DNA of 64,000 bases from Prorocentrum cordatum (Eukaryota > Sar > Dinophyceae > Prorocentrales > Prorocentraceae), in assembly GCA_963575745.1 (NCBI GenBank), contig CAUYUJ010019093.1, positions 685,693 to 749,692 on the forward strand. The letters run 5' to 3'. How positions within the stretch are numbered: the first letter of the stretch is position 1; each line of letters starts with the position of its first letter. Made by a program: the position numbers and the translations under genes. Below the pieces are notes generated by a model. It was not told the DNA's origin and did not search any database. It worked only from the letters and a program-made list of their open reading frames with translations. This document shows, piece after piece, positions 9,205-19,290 of this stretch.

Positions 9205-9770
9205 TAAGACCAGCCCAGCCAGGAGGGCCCCAAGGGGCCCCCAAGACGGTCCAAGAGGCCCCCGGATCGCCAAAGATCGAACCAAACGCCGAAAATGGCA
9301 TCCAGACGGCCCAATATGCCACCAAGACGCTCCCAGGGGCCTTCAAGAGGCCCCCCACGAGGGACTCAATAAGCAAACATCTCCCCGTTCCCTCGAGGAA
9401 ACGGATAAGTTTAGCACATTCGCTTCTTGGGTTTTCACAACGACCACGATGGCCCAAGAAACCTCCAAGATCGCCCCAAAACGGCCCAGGCGGCCCCCAT
9501 CAGGGCCCCCAGACGGCCCCCCAAACCCACAAGACGACCCAGGAGGACCCCAGGACGGCCCTCATAGAGAGCCCAGAGGGGAACCCGAAGGGACATCTCG
9601 AGCCTTCGGCCCCAGTGCGCCCCCAGGTTACCCCAAGAACCCCCCTGGGAATTCCGAAAAGGCCCCAATAGACCCCCACGAGGCCTCCATGAGGCCCCCA
9701 AGAGGTCCAACAACAACTGCCTCCAAGACACCCCCGAACGGCTTCCCATCAGACCCATCAAGACCCATCA
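9205..9770. repeat. CCAAGA-type degenerate decamer block
   Basis: A tandem of degenerate units of about 10-11 bp on the pattern CCCCAAGAGGCC / CCAAGACGGC. Related blocks occur at 2375-2515, 15115-15670, 19525-19630, 46590-46850, 48018-48085, 56760-57150 and 63850-63950. It creates open Pro/Arg/Gln frames on one strand and Leu/Gly/Trp frames on the other, none protein-like. Confidence 0.8.
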
Positions 9771-10045
9771 ACCGTGCGATTGGCCTCAGCCCCCACCCAA
9801 GCACGGTGGCGGGATCCTCCAAGCCCCCCCCCCGAAAAACCTCCGACGAGACCTCATCAACTATCCCACTGGCCTCAGACCCGCAAGCCAGGCACGGCGG
9901 CGGGATGGACAGCGGGACATTCGATGATGATGCGTTCACGGCGAACGCAACTATCACATTGGCGTCAAACCCATGTGGTAGGCACGATGGCGGGATGGAC
10001 CGAAGGCCATTCAATAATCGTGCGCCCACGGACAACATTGCGAAT
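9770..10045. repeat. Three ~90-bp tandem repeats
   Basis: Three units share a ggcctcaga...caagc/gtaggcacg...ggcgggat pattern: 9782 (GGCCTCAGCCCCC), 9871 (GGCCTCAGACCCGC) and about 9961 (GGCGTCAAACCC). Spacing is 89-90 bp. Units 2 and 3 are the most alike (CAACTATCCCACTGG / CAACTATCACATTGG). The period is a multiple of three, so a decayed repetitive coding exon is possible but unsupported. Confidence 0.7.
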
Positions 10046-10810
10046 GTCAGCCGCGGCAAATACAATGATCCCAAAGAGTTTCCGTCTGGACTCTGACACT
10101 GCCCCCCCTTCGTCCCCCGAAAGGGTTCCGAAGAAACCCTTCGAAACACCCTCGAGACTCTCACGCAAAACCAGGCCGGGATGGACCAATGACTATGAAA
10201 GACTTCGTGGTCAGACAAGGCCGCACGAGGTCTCCAGATCCATGGTGCACACATGCGTTCCAGAGGTGCCGGCGTAGCTCCCAACGCTCCTCCTTATGCG
10301 CAGCCTTCTTTTCAATTTCCTCCGCCTCGTCAGCTTCGCTCCCCCTCTCGCTCTCCCCTTCTGCCTTATGGCCCTACTTCGACGAACCGCAGAAAGGGCG
10401 CTCGACTGTGCATCATTTGCACGTGTTGCACTTCAGGTGCCCTTCTTTTCGTCAAGCGCGACATTGTCAGGCTTCACGGAAAACGCGGGCTTCGGTAGTT
10501 TGGTACTTTGCACGTGCCTCTTCACTGGTACGCCTGCCAACTGCGCGCCGTGAGACCAAGGTCATTGCAATCCGCGCACACTACGTTCACTCCCCTCGTG
10601 AGGTATTCCGTCTCCTGCGCGCTACTGATGCGCCCCTGCCGCGGGAACTCTTTTTCCAAGCAACCCCTCACTCCTATCCGCATCTGCAGGGGCGACGGGA
10701 ATTAACATTTCGTGCCTCTCAAACGCGACCCCGAAACCACGATTTGTCCAAACCACCTTACTCATGAACCACATACCACCGCCGTGAAAGCGTCCACCAC
10801 GACTGGCGAA
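10046..10810. other. Unique sequence without recognised gene
   Basis: No domain, repeat or RNA gene was recognised on either strand. Frames up to about 190 codons on the plus strand have unremarkable composition and no family resemblance. Confidence 0.5.
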
Positions 10811-12159
10811 ACATGATGGACCCACGAACCCGGAAAGGGATATAGACATGTGGAGCATGGGCACGTTTTCACGATACCCAACGGGGCAACACCTCACGAA
10901 ACATCCCACGAGACACCTCACGAAACATCCCACGAGACACCTCACGAAACATTCCGCGAGACACCTCACGAAACATTCCAGGAGACACCCCGCGAAACAT
11001 TCCACGAGACACCCCACGAAACATTCCACGACGACAGGCAACCACTCAACCAAGGCGGTGTGGTCGTGCTGGGGAGTGGTCGTGCTGGGGTGTGGTCGTG
11101 CTGGGGGGTGGTCGTGCTGGGGTGTGGTCGTGCTGGGGGGGTGGTCGTGCTGGGGGGTGGTTGTGCTGGGGCGTGGTCGTGCTGGGGCGTGGTCGTGCTG
11201 GGGCGTGGTCGTGCTGGGGTGTGGTCGTGCTGTGGTGAGGTCGTGCTGGGGTGTGGTCGTGCTGGGGTGTGGTCTTGCTAGGGTGGGGTCGTGCTGGGGT
11301 GGGGTCGTGCTGGGGTGGGGTCGTGCTGGGGTGTGGTCGTGCTGGGGTGTGGTCGTGCTGGGGTGTGGTCGTGCTGGGGTGTGGTCGTGCTGGGGAGTGG
11401 TCGTGCTGGGGTGTGGTCGTGCTGGGGCGTGGTCGTGCTGGGGGGTGGTCGTGCTGGGGGTGTGGTCGTGCTGGGGGGTGGTCGTGCTGGGGCGTGGTCG
11501 TGCTGGGGCGTGGTCGTGCTGGGGCGTGGTCGTGCTGGGGTGGGGTCGTGCTGGGGTGTGGTCGTGCTGGGGTGTGGTCGTGCTGGGGTGTGGTCTTGCT
11601 GGGGTAGGGTCGTGCTGGGGTCGGGTCGTGCTGGGGTGTGGTCGTGCTGGGGTATGGTCGTGCTGGGGTGGGGTCGTGCTGGGGTGGGGTCGTGCTGGGG
11701 TCTGGTCGTGCTGGGGTGTGGTCGTGCTGGGGTATGGTCGTGCTAGGGTGGGGTCGTGCATTTCGCTCGAGACATCCTGCCAAAATTCCAGGAAATCGTA
11801 CAAAAACAAACGAATTAGTCGAGACATCATCGAAATTCCTTCGCGCGGGGCGCTTTTCCGCGTCGCGGTCGGCTCTGCAAAACAAGCGTTTCGCTCGAGA
11901 CATCCTCGGCGAACTCTGCGGAGCAAGCGTTTCGCTCGAGACATCCTCAACTCTGCAAAACCAGCGGCCCGCTCGTGACATCCTCGAATTTGAAAAACAA
12001 GCGTTTCGCTCGAGACATCCTCAAATTTTAATTCGCCGGCCTCCTTCGACCTCGTTATTTATCAGGGAAAAAATTCGCCGGCCTCCCTCAAGTTGGCACC
12101 GGGGGACAGGTTTACCTACTAAAAGAGAACCCTGGGCCCACGCCCTTTCCGGGAAAAAA
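10811..12159 (+). mobile_element. Modular A-tailed element, copy 3
   Basis: Same order as copy 2: leader ACATGATGGACCCACGAACC (10811), GACACC/ACGAAACAT minisatellite (10889-11035), 16-bp array (11055-11757), AAGCGTTTCGCTCGAGACAT units (11759-12027), 3' module and terminal CCGGG plus A6 (12154-12159). Outside the minisatellites it is nearly identical to copy 2, so they are closely related. The right flank (GGCGATAC) and left flank (ACTGGCGAA) share GGCGA, which might be a short target duplication, but this is weak. Confidence 0.82.
11055..11757. repeat. 16-bp minisatellite GTGGTCGTGCTGGGGT, about 44 units
   Basis: Expanded version of the array in copy 2, starting with GTGGTCGTGCTGGGGAGT and ending at the same junction (GGGGTCGTGCATTTCGCTCG). 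Length difference between two otherwise similar copies indicates array instability. Confidence 0.95.
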
Positions 12160-12821
12160 GGCGATACAAAGACAAGTGGATGGCGGATGTGGCGCAAGCT
12201 TATAGAATCATCAATTGTCAGTGGACTGTGGCATCTGCTTCTGTTCGACCTTTCGACGGCCCGCAGAGGCCCAAACATTACCCTGCGACGTACCCAACCC
12301 ACGCGCATCAAATGGCAAGAGGAGTATGCCAACGTTAGCAGGAACAACGACAGTGTAGACGCGGCGATTTGCTGTGCAAGCTACATGGGATGCGCATGCG
12401 TTGCACGATTCACAGGACGACGATCGAAAGAACGAGGATTGAGGCCCCAGGATCGAAGAAGAACGGGCACGGGAACGAGGGGCAGGAGAGGGATGGAATG
12501 GAGGGCGGGGGGGGGGGGCGAAAGGCCATCGCGGAAGCAGCAGCACGCATGGAGAAGGTGAGGCGGGGAAAAGGACAACGATGCAAGTGGCGGGAGGAGG
12601 CAGAAGACTGCCGCGTTTTTCACATGCGAGCTAAACCCGCAGAGCTGCCTGCGCCATGTCGTCGCAGAGTTCCACATGATAAAACTTGTTTAGAGTGCAA
12701 GGAACGAGCGAGGCGTAGCTCGCCCGCTAGCTTCTCCGCCTCCTTCCCGCACATTTCAGCGCGGGAGCTGAACGCTCGCAGGCGCGCCGCCAGGTCTGCG
12801 GGCGGCCCGCGGGGAAGAAAC
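12160..12821. other. Spacer without recognised gene
   Basis: Positions 12225-12255 contain GCATCTGCTTCTGTTCGACC, related to the heads of CCAAGA blocks near 15090 and 15525. The remainder, including a GA-rich part at 12470-12600, shows no recognisable product. Confidence 0.45.
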
Positions 12822-12847
12822 TCAAGGCCGGGGTCGCGTATCATCAA

Positions 12848-13361
12848 TCGGTTGTCCATCGTCCAAAGTTGCACTGGCGACGTACTGGCTGAACGCGGAG
12901 CGAGCAGCATCGCGCGCGTGCCTGAACGCCACGCAGGTACAGTGCACGCGCGATTGGGACTTCAGGTCGATCACGCGCGTCTCCACCAGGCTTGGCAACA
13001 CCACGCGACTGAGGATCTCACTGCGGTCTGCCATGCTGCTGTCCGCGAATGCAATGCGCTGCCTGCAAGTAAGGCGGCGGCGTCCACTTGTCTCAGAAGA
13101 TGTTCCCGCGGGCCCGAAGGGCGACCGCCAGCTCGAGCCGCGGCGCCGGCAGGCCAGATAAGGATCATGCAACAGCAAAGACGATGACAGAGCAACGAGG
13201 TATCGGCGAGTGCATGACCGGCCTCCGTTTCCTGCACTTCTTTCCTGTAGTTCCCCTAGCTCATCGAGCTCAGCAGATGTTTCTGCGGGTCCGAAGGACG
13301 ACCGCCAGCTCGAGTCGCAGCGCCACGTGGCACGAACCGCAGAGCAAGGGCACGCGAGCAT
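12848..13361 (-). CDS. Possible hypothetical exon with an internal duplication
   Basis: On the minus strand an open frame reads FADSSMADRSEILSRVVLPS, then LVETRVIDLKSQSRVHCTCV, then AFRHARDAARSAFSQYVASA, a composition unlike the surrounding repeats. Upstream in the same frame the segment SSWRS.FGPA.TS occurs twice, from a DNA duplication of about 45 bp at 13098-13142 and 13275-13319. No family is recognised, splice sites are not fixed, and the start is unknown. It could be a remnant exon or a decayed repeat. Confidence 0.3.
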
Positions 13362-13374
13362 TGCTCGTGGTCAG

Positions 13375-14065
13375 AATCTGAGTCCCCGTGGTGCCTCACT
13401 CCGCTGGCCACCCACCAGCAGCCCTCGAAAGTGGCGACAGTTTCACAGATCGCAGCCGCCCAGGGGCGGCGAGGTCAAATCTGAGTCCCCGTGGTGCCTC
13501 ACTCCGCTGGACCCACCAGCAGCCTCGAAAGTGGCGACAGTTTCACACAGGGATGGCGAGGTCTAATCTGAGTCCCCGTGGTGCCTCACTCCGCTGGACC
13601 CTCCAGCAACCCTCGAAAGTGGTGACAGTTTCACAGATCGCACCCCCCCAGAGATGGCGAGGTCTAATCTGAGTCCCCGTGGTGCCTCACTCCGCTGGAC
13701 CCACCAGCAGCCCTCGAAAGTGGCGTCAGTTTCACAGATCGCAGCCCCCCAGAGATGGCGAGGTCTGATCTGAGTCCCCGTGGTGCCTCACTCCGCTGGA
13801 CCCACCAGCAGCCCTCGAAAGTGGTGACAGTTTCACAGATCGCAGCCCCCCCCAGAGATGGCGAGGTCTAATCTGAGTCCCCGTGGTGCCTCACTCCGCT
13901 GGACCCACCAGCAGCCCTCGAAAGTGGCGACAGTTTCACAGATCGCAACCCCCCCCCAGGGATGGCGAGGTCTAATCTGAGTCCCCGTGGTGCCTCACTC
14001 CGCTGGACCCACCAGCAGCCCTCGAAAGTGGTGACAGTCCCGCAGATCGCAGCCCGCCAGGGATG
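13375..14065. repeat. ~101-bp satellite, seven units
   Basis: Units start at 13375, 13478, 13565, 13666, 13767, 13870 and 13974 with AATCTGAGTCCCCGTGGTGC. Each continues CTCACTCCGCTGGACCCACC and ends near CAGTTTCACAGATCGCAGCC plus a C-run and GATGGCGAGGTCTA. Unit 2 is shortened to 87 bp. Differences are mainly C-run length and single bases, so homogenisation is fairly recent. Confidence 0.95.
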
Positions 14066-14069
14066 ACGT

Positions 14070-14180
14070 GAAAGGCAAGAGAAGAGAAGAGGAGGAGCGA
14101 AGAGAGGAGGAGAAGGCAAGCAAGAGAGGAGAGGAGGAGGGAAGAGAGGGGGGGGGGCGGGAGGAGGAGAACGGAAACCG
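14070..14180. repeat. GA-rich purine tract
   Basis: GAGAAGAGGAGG-type sequence ending in a G-run near 14150-14162; no gene. 14188-14236 that follows (TTCAAAACGAGTACCCAACG, then AGGAGGGTTGAGAAAA) is a motif that also lies beside the second array of the next satellite near 50308-50350. Confidence 0.75.
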
Positions 14181-14282
14181 CAGTGCTCTATTCAAAACGA
14201 GTACCCAACGCAGGAGGGTTGAGAAAAAAACAAATATCCTGGCGAAGGTCCCAACCATATGCAGTTGTGGGTACGGTGATTG

Positions 14283-15075
14283 TGAATATCTGTTTCGGTG
14301 AAGCTCCCTATGGGGCCACGAAGCGCTGCACTGGGCGGGGGGGAACGCTGTACTGTGTGGGTGGTGTGCCGAATTGGGTTTCGTGGGCGCATGCGGACGG
14401 TCCTACTGAGGGCTTCGGTGGAGCTCCCTCTGAGGCCACGAAGCGCTCTACTGAGTGAGTGAAAATGCCAAATTGGTTTTCCGGGACGCATGCGGACGGT
14501 GCCACTGGGGACTTTGGTGGAGCCCCCTATGGGGCCATGAAGCGCTGCACTGCGCGGGTGAAAATGCCAAATTGCATTTCCTGGACGCATACGAACGGTG
14601 GCACTGGGGCCTTGGGTGGAGCCCCCTATTGGGCCACGAAGCGCTGCACTGGGTGGGTGAAACTGCAAAATTGGGCTTCCGGGACGCATGCGGACTGGGG
14701 CACTGGGGCCTTCGGTGGAGATCCTTATGGGGCCACGAAACGCTGTACTGGGTGAGCGGGACGCATGCGGACGGTAGCGCTGGGTCCTTCGGTGGGGCTC
14801 CCTATGGGGCCACGAAACGCTGTACTGGACGTGCGGGACGCATGGTGACGGTAGCACTGGGACCTTCGGTAGGGCTCCCTATGGGGCCACGAAGCGCTGT
14901 ACTGGGTGGGTGAAACGCAGGGAGGAGGGAGAGGAGAGCCACGAAACGCTGTACTGGGTGTGCGGGACGCATGCGGACGGTCCCACCGGGGGCTTCGGTG
15001 GAGCTCCCTATGGGGCCACGAAACGTTGTACTGGGTGTGCGGGACGCATGCGGACGGTAGCACTGGGACTTGTTG
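14283..15075. repeat. GGGGCCACGAA satellite, array 1 (divergent, about nine units)
   Basis: Units contain GCATGCGGACGGT, then GGNGCTCCCTATGGGGCCAC, then GAA(A/G)CGCTGTACTGGGTG, with a variable spacer (GAAAATGCCAAATTGG), giving spacings of about 75-119 bp. Array 2 of the same family, far more homogeneous, is at 49170-50118. A CCTGGCGAAGG(T/A)CCCAACCA motif lies at 14238-14257 and at 48209-48228, upstream of each array. Confidence 0.88.
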
Positions 15076-15099
15076 GGGGAAGACGGCATTTGCTCATGT

Positions 15100-15675
15100 T
15101 CGGCCTTCCGACGGCCTGGAACGGCCCAAGAGCCCCCAAAGATCGCCCCAAGATCGCCGAAGGGGCCCACAAGAGGCCCCAAAGAGGGCCCCAAGAGGCA
15201 CCCCGAAAAGGCCCCTGAACAGCACAAGAGGCCCCCAAAACAGCCCGAAGGGGGCCCCAAGACGGCCCAAGGGGCTTCCAAGACGCAAAAAATGTACTCC
15301 AAGACGGTCCGGCAGCACCCCGAGAGGGCCTCAACTCGGCCCAGAGAGGTCACCAAGACGGCCTCCGACGACGTCAGACGGGCCAGAAGCCCACCAAGAC
15401 GGCCCAAGATGGCTCCAAGATGGCCAAGACGGCGGCTCCCAAAACGCACCCAAGACATACTCCTGGAGGGCCCGAAGAGGCCAACGTCACTGGGTGTTTT
15501 TTTTATGTTTGGAGAAGTTGGCATGTGCTTCTTTTCGGCGTTCCGACGGCTCGAGAAGACCCACGAGGCCTCCAAGTGGCCCCAAAACGGCCCCAAGAGG
15601 GCCCCAAGGCGGCCCAAGAGGCCCCCAAGACGCCCAAAATGGCCTCCAAGACGCCCAAAAACATTTGAGCCCCAA
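15100..15675. repeat. CCAAGA-type degenerate decamer blocks with recurrent head
   Basis: Two blocks, about 15120-15470 and 15555-15665. Each is preceded by a head of the form GCATTTGCTCATGTTCGGCC followed by TTCCGACGGC (15086-15116), or GCATGTGCTTCTTTTCGGCG followed by TTCCGACGGC (15520-15550). The same head occurs at 12230. The core is CCCCAAGAGG/CCCAAGACGG units. Confidence 0.8.
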
Positions 15676-15739
15676 TACACAGACGGACAAACATGATGCC
15701 CTCTCGAATCAAGTGTGATAAATTAACCCACGAGCGCTC

Positions 15740-16440
15740 CCCGAAACAAATCTAGGCGGCTTCGGGGAACAAATGCCAATGACATCCTCAACATCAGGTG
15801 AGCCGGCTGTGGTGGAGGACCAATGTGTTCGCAAAGACGAACCGCACAAACAATAGATGCAACCCCGTGACGAGGCAGTTCCACCGCGCCCCAAACTACC
15901 CGCCCTTCTGTTATGTGAGCCCAAAACCTGTTCAGGGAGACCCCCAAGATGGGCGAGGAAGACCAGATCGGTTTCCCCATTGAAATTATTATGGCCCACG
16001 TGTTCCCCGAAGGCTTTCGAAACCGACTCGGGGAACGCATGGTCCGATAGCTGAGAACATGTGTTCCCCGACAGATTGCAAAGGAGGCTCAGAAAACACC
16101 TGGTCCGATAGCTCACCCGAATGATGTGCCGCAACGTCTGACCACAGAGGCGTTCATGAAGCAGCGCTGAACAAAACAATGTCTTCACCTAGAACCCTGA
16201 CACGACACCCCTTTGAACATCAGTAATCCCACGATGATAATAGCATGTTCTGAGGCCTCCTCAAGAACATTCAATGTTATGACCATCCTTGGTGTTAGGC
16301 GACCACAAACACTATCCAAAAAGGCGCCCCCAATAGCGGTGAGTGAGACCAGATCGAGGTCCTCACTGCGGTCATTCTCGTCGGGTGTTCCCCGTAGGCT
16401 TTCCTATCAAACTCGGGAAACACATGCTCCGATAATTAGC
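15740..16440. repeat. Dispersed TGTTCCCCG repeat family, four partial copies
   Basis: Segments related to GTGTTCCCCGAAGGCTTTC...CTCGGGGAACGCATGGTCCGATAGCT lie at 16000-16052, 16058-16112 and 16384-16438, with a partial copy at 15752-15775. The first contains the inverted repeat GTTCCCCGA / TCGGGGAAC (16002-16010 and 16028-16036). ACCAGATCG(A/G) also recurs (15962, 16351). No gene is recognised in the stretch. Confidence 0.65.
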
Positions 16441-16494
16441 TAGACCAAGCTCTTGTCGCAGCTTTCGGACACTCTTCCAAAAAGGCAGGGGGCG

Positions 16495-16745
16495 GCGGTT
16501 ATTCGCCGTGGGCGTCTTCGAATCGAAGAAGAGAAAACAGTATAAACAACAACTGTTCGCGCTACGCGCGGATTTCTTGGATCCACGCTGGAATCCCCTC
16601 CTTGGCGTGCGGGGCGCGCCAGGGTCGGCGCCAAAGGCGCCGCCTGGGGGGGCCTTGCGCGGATCCAAGAAATCCGCGCCGAGCGCCAAAAGCTTATGTT
16701 TATGTCGTGTTCTCTTTCGAACTGAATCTCAACGCGGGAGATGTT
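16495..16745. mobile_element. Foldback element, family B, copy 1
   Basis: Central arms CGCGGATTTCTTGGATC (near 16567) and GATCCAAGAAATCCGCG (near 16661) are a perfect 17-bp inverted repeat. Outside them the flanks continue as an imperfect inverted repeat of about 60 bp (TTCGAATCGAAGAAGAGAAA against the complement of GTTCTCTTTCGAACTGAATC). The centre is GC-rich with nested palindromes (GGCGCGCC, GGCGCCAAAGGCGCC). Non-coding. Family members: 17840-18010, 26440-26605, 28890-29060, 31335-31470, 39645-39770, with a partial core at 29845-29915. Confidence 0.75.
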
Positions 16746-17192
16746 GTGGGCAACTTTCGGTCTCTGGGGGCCCTTGCCGGCCCCCCTGCGGCCCACGGCC
16801 CCCTGGGACGTCAAACACAGCAGGCCGACAAGCAGGTCCCCGGAGCGGAGGTCGGATATCCAAGGGTCCACGAAACAGACTCAAGACATCGGAGGTCAGG
16901 AGGGAGCGCGGGACCGATGCGTGGCAGGGAGAGAGGGAAGAATGAGAGGAAAGACAAGGAGGGCGTAAGCGGGTCGAGAGGGAGAGAGGGCGGAGAGATA
17001 GAGGATACGGGAAGGGTGAGGGATAGAGTGGTGGGAAGCGGTGAAAGAGGAAGGCAAGGAGGTGCAGATGCGGAACGAAGGGAAGAGACGTCGTTGTCCT
17101 CTGATACTGCGTCAGCCTTATGGCCGCCAGTTCGGTGCCGGCTGACACGTGCCGCTGCTTCAGCGCAACGACCGGTGACCCCAGCTTCATTT
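16746..17192. other. Spacer with purine-rich tract, no gene recognised
   Basis: 16910-17100 is rich in GAGAGGGAAGAATGAG-like purines. No gene, RNA or domain was recognised on either strand. Confidence 0.5.
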
Positions 17193-17426
17193 GGCGGCGA
17201 GCGCAAGGTGGAAGTGCGAAAGGGAAGGCCCTCTCAGGAGGCCCGGAAGTCACCCGGCCTTCTAAGAAGTTGTCCGAGCCTTCTCCGGAGACAAACACAC
17301 ACATACACATAAACACACACACACACACACAAAACACTTCTCGGAAGACGCGGGGGCTTCTGAGAAGTCCCGCCGCCTTCTGAGAAGGCCTTCTCCTTCT
17401 CACTACCCCCCCCCTCGCTCACCGCC
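17193..17426. mobile_element. Inverted-repeat element, family C, copy 1, with CA microsatellite
   Basis: The left end GGCGGCGAGCGCAAGGTGGA and the complement of the right end (GGCGGTGAGCGAGGGGGG) form long imperfect terminal inverted repeats. They continue inward as GAAGGCCCTCTCAGGAGGCC against GAAGGCCTTCTCAGAAGGC, and GGCCTTCTAAGAAG against GGACTTCTCAGAAG. The centre holds a CA-rich microsatellite (17287-17335). A second copy lies at 27338-27536. No clear target duplication. Confidence 0.75.
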
Positions 17427-17509
17427 CATGCATGGCACAGCCGGACCCGCGCGCACACGACGAGCAGCGATAGCACAGTGAGCCACCGGCGCCAGTCCAA
17501 GGCGTCACC

Positions 17510-17667
17510 TTAGGTAGGGCATGTCCTCCTACAGGGTGGTTGGACCGAAAACGAAACATACCAGACAGATGCCCCACAATAGTCAAAAAAAAAAAACAGA
17601 ATCGTCCCCAGACTAACTTTTTGACCACTGTTGAGTACTCCTCCTGCAGAGGGACATGCCCGACTTA
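17510..17667. mobile_element. MITE family A, copy 1, with perfect 9-bp target duplication
   Basis: The ends TTAGGTAGGGCATGTCCTCC and the complement of CTGCAGAGGGACATGCCCGACTTA form terminal inverted repeats (TAAGTCGGGCATGTCCC). The 158-bp element is bounded by the direct repeat GGCGTCACC at 17501-17509 and 17668-17676. The interior includes AATCGTCCCCAGACTAACTT and an A-run. A 9-bp duplication with moderately long inverted ends is typical of non-autonomous Mutator-like elements. Other copies: 27026-27186, 34189-34371, 34381-34535, 41311-41469. Confidence 0.88.
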
Positions 17668-17839
17668 GGCGTCACCCCGGCGGGCGGAACATAACAATGG
17701 GGCGGACACGAGCGGGCGGCGCGCCCAGGCGGGCAGAGGCAGAGAGAGGGGGCGGGCCTCTCCGCACACAGAGAAGGCTCGTTTGGAAAACCTCCGGGCG
17801 TCTGGACAACCACAAAAAAACATGCCTTCGACTGGTGAG

Positions 17840-18010
17840 CGAGAACTGACACAAACATAAAAACTCGGAGGTCCGCGCGGATATCTCGTATCGGCGCTGG
17901 ACCCCCTCCCTGGCGCGCGGAGCGCGCCAGGGGCGGCGCCGGAAGCACCGCCAGGGGGGTCGAACGCGGATCCGAGAAATTCGTGCGGACCTCTGAGTTT
18001 TATGCTCATG
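17840..18010. mobile_element. Foldback element, family B, copy 2
   Basis: The left arm AACTCGGAGGTCCGCGCGGA and the complement of the right arm (AACTCAGAGGTCCGCACGAA) align over about 55 bp including the outer ACATAAAA segments. The core CGCTGGACCCCCTCCCTGGC, GCGCGGAGCGCGCCAGGG, CGGCGCCGG is close to the core at 26495-26545. Non-coding. Confidence 0.75.
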
Positions 18011-18159
18011 TCATTATTCGTTCCCCTTTTCAAGGCCCTCTCCGGAGCAACAGGCAGCTTCTTGAAGGCCCGAGGGCTCCTGGGAAGCTCCACCACCAGC
18101 GGAGAAGGCATGCCGTGCCTTACCCCCACCATCGGCGCACCACCGAGAGGAAAGGCAGA

Positions 18160-18420
18160 GCTGCGGGCAAGTGCTTCTATCCATATCAAGTGCGTCTTGG
18201 ACTTTCTTTTAAGGGTTGCCCGCGAGGCCGAGGCGCACTGGATGCTGACAAAACTCGAGCCTCTGCATAGGGACCAGACTCTTGTCCATATCCAGTGTGC
18301 ATCAAGGTTTTGGGGAGGGGAGCCCGAAACTCCAAACTGCATTGGATATGGACACAAGTCTTGCCCACAAGAGCGGAAACAAAACTCAGCTCGACGGCAA
18401 AAGGCGTTCCCAAGGGCCCG
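18160..18420. repeat. Direct and inverted CCATATCNAGTG repeats
   Basis: TCCATATCAAGTGCGTC (18179), TCCATATCCAGTGTGC (18283) and the complement of GCATTGGATATGGACA (18339-18354) are related; ACTTGTGTCCATATCC in complement resembles GACTCTTGTCCATATCC. Together they form a two-sided foldback of about 70-bp modules. No product is recognised. Confidence 0.55.
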
Positions 18421-18592
18421 CCTGCACGCCTCCCGCGCCCACCTCCGCGTGCACGAGGCTGCGCCTGAGAGAAGCCCCTTCCGCGCTCCCCTCGCGCCGC
18501 TGCTTGGCGCGCCAGCGCTGGCCGTGGCAGTCATTAGATGAAAGTTTCTCTCTTCTGACCCTCTGAAGGGTCCCGAAAAGTTGCGTTGACAG

Positions 18593-18636
18593 ACCGTGCG
18601 GTGACCTCGGAATCTTCGTCGTCCTCACCGCACGGT
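18593..18636. repeat. 12-bp inverted repeat ACCGTGCGGTGA
   Basis: Perfect arms at 18593-18604 and 18625-18636 with a 20-base loop. Not obviously linked to any gene. Confidence 0.75.
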
Positions 18637-18768
18637 GCGTCACCACCTGGTTTTGTGACCCTGAGGGCCCCAAATTGCCCGAGACATCCTCGGAGAACGA
18701 CTCGAATTATGTTGTTTCCATCCTACTTAAGGACCGCATCCCAAAAATAATTTCGAGCACCCGGAAGA

Positions 18769-18823
18769 GTGTCAAAAGAGTGTCGGAAGAGTGTCGAAAC
18801 AGTGTCGGGCGAGTGTCTCCCAG
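18769..18823. repeat. 11-bp minisatellite GAGTGTCGRAA, five units
   Basis: GAGTGTCAAAA, GAGTGTCGGAA, GAGTGTCGAAA, CAGTGTCGGGC and GAGTGTCTCCC follow one another. Local slippage product, no gene. Confidence 0.85.
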
Positions 18824-19154
18824 GGCCCGACAGGTGAAAACCCTTGAGTTTCGGTACTTTTTTGGGCGCTCGCTATTCTTCCTGGTGGTCAACGCTAAGG
18901 TAGGTTGGAACATCATAAGACTCGAGTCCTTACGAGCCCCGACGGACTCACAGCACGGTGTGGCCACTGCACCGCTTCGGGGGGGCTCCGACCCTCGGCG
19001 AGGACGCCCCGCGAGGCTCCCGCGAGGCCCCGGGAGCGCTCCCCCGGGAGCGGCAGGGACCTCCGGGCGCACCAGGCAGCTCGCCCTGGAGGCCGTCCGG
19101 GGACCCATGCTCGGGGCGGGCGGAGGCAAGACGCCCATATGGACAGTCCTATTC

Positions 19155-19290
19155 CAATACGAAAAATGATACGAATACGAACGTGAATGCCCAACGGACT
19201 ACGAACACGAACACGAATACGAATGGATACGAATACGAACAACGATACGAATACGAGCACGACTACGAATGATACGAATACGAATACATC
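19155..19290. repeat. Hexamer microsatellite (ACGAAT/ACGAAC)
   Basis: Interrupted ATACGAATACGAACACGAAT units. No gene. Confidence 0.88.

Noticed and set aside
7605-11757. Long Gly/Trp/Cys/Val-rich and His/Thr/Pro-rich open frames over the 16-bp arrays
   Set aside because: The 16-bp period keeps all frames open on both strands; codon content is dictated by the repeat and there is no domain or flanking gene structure.
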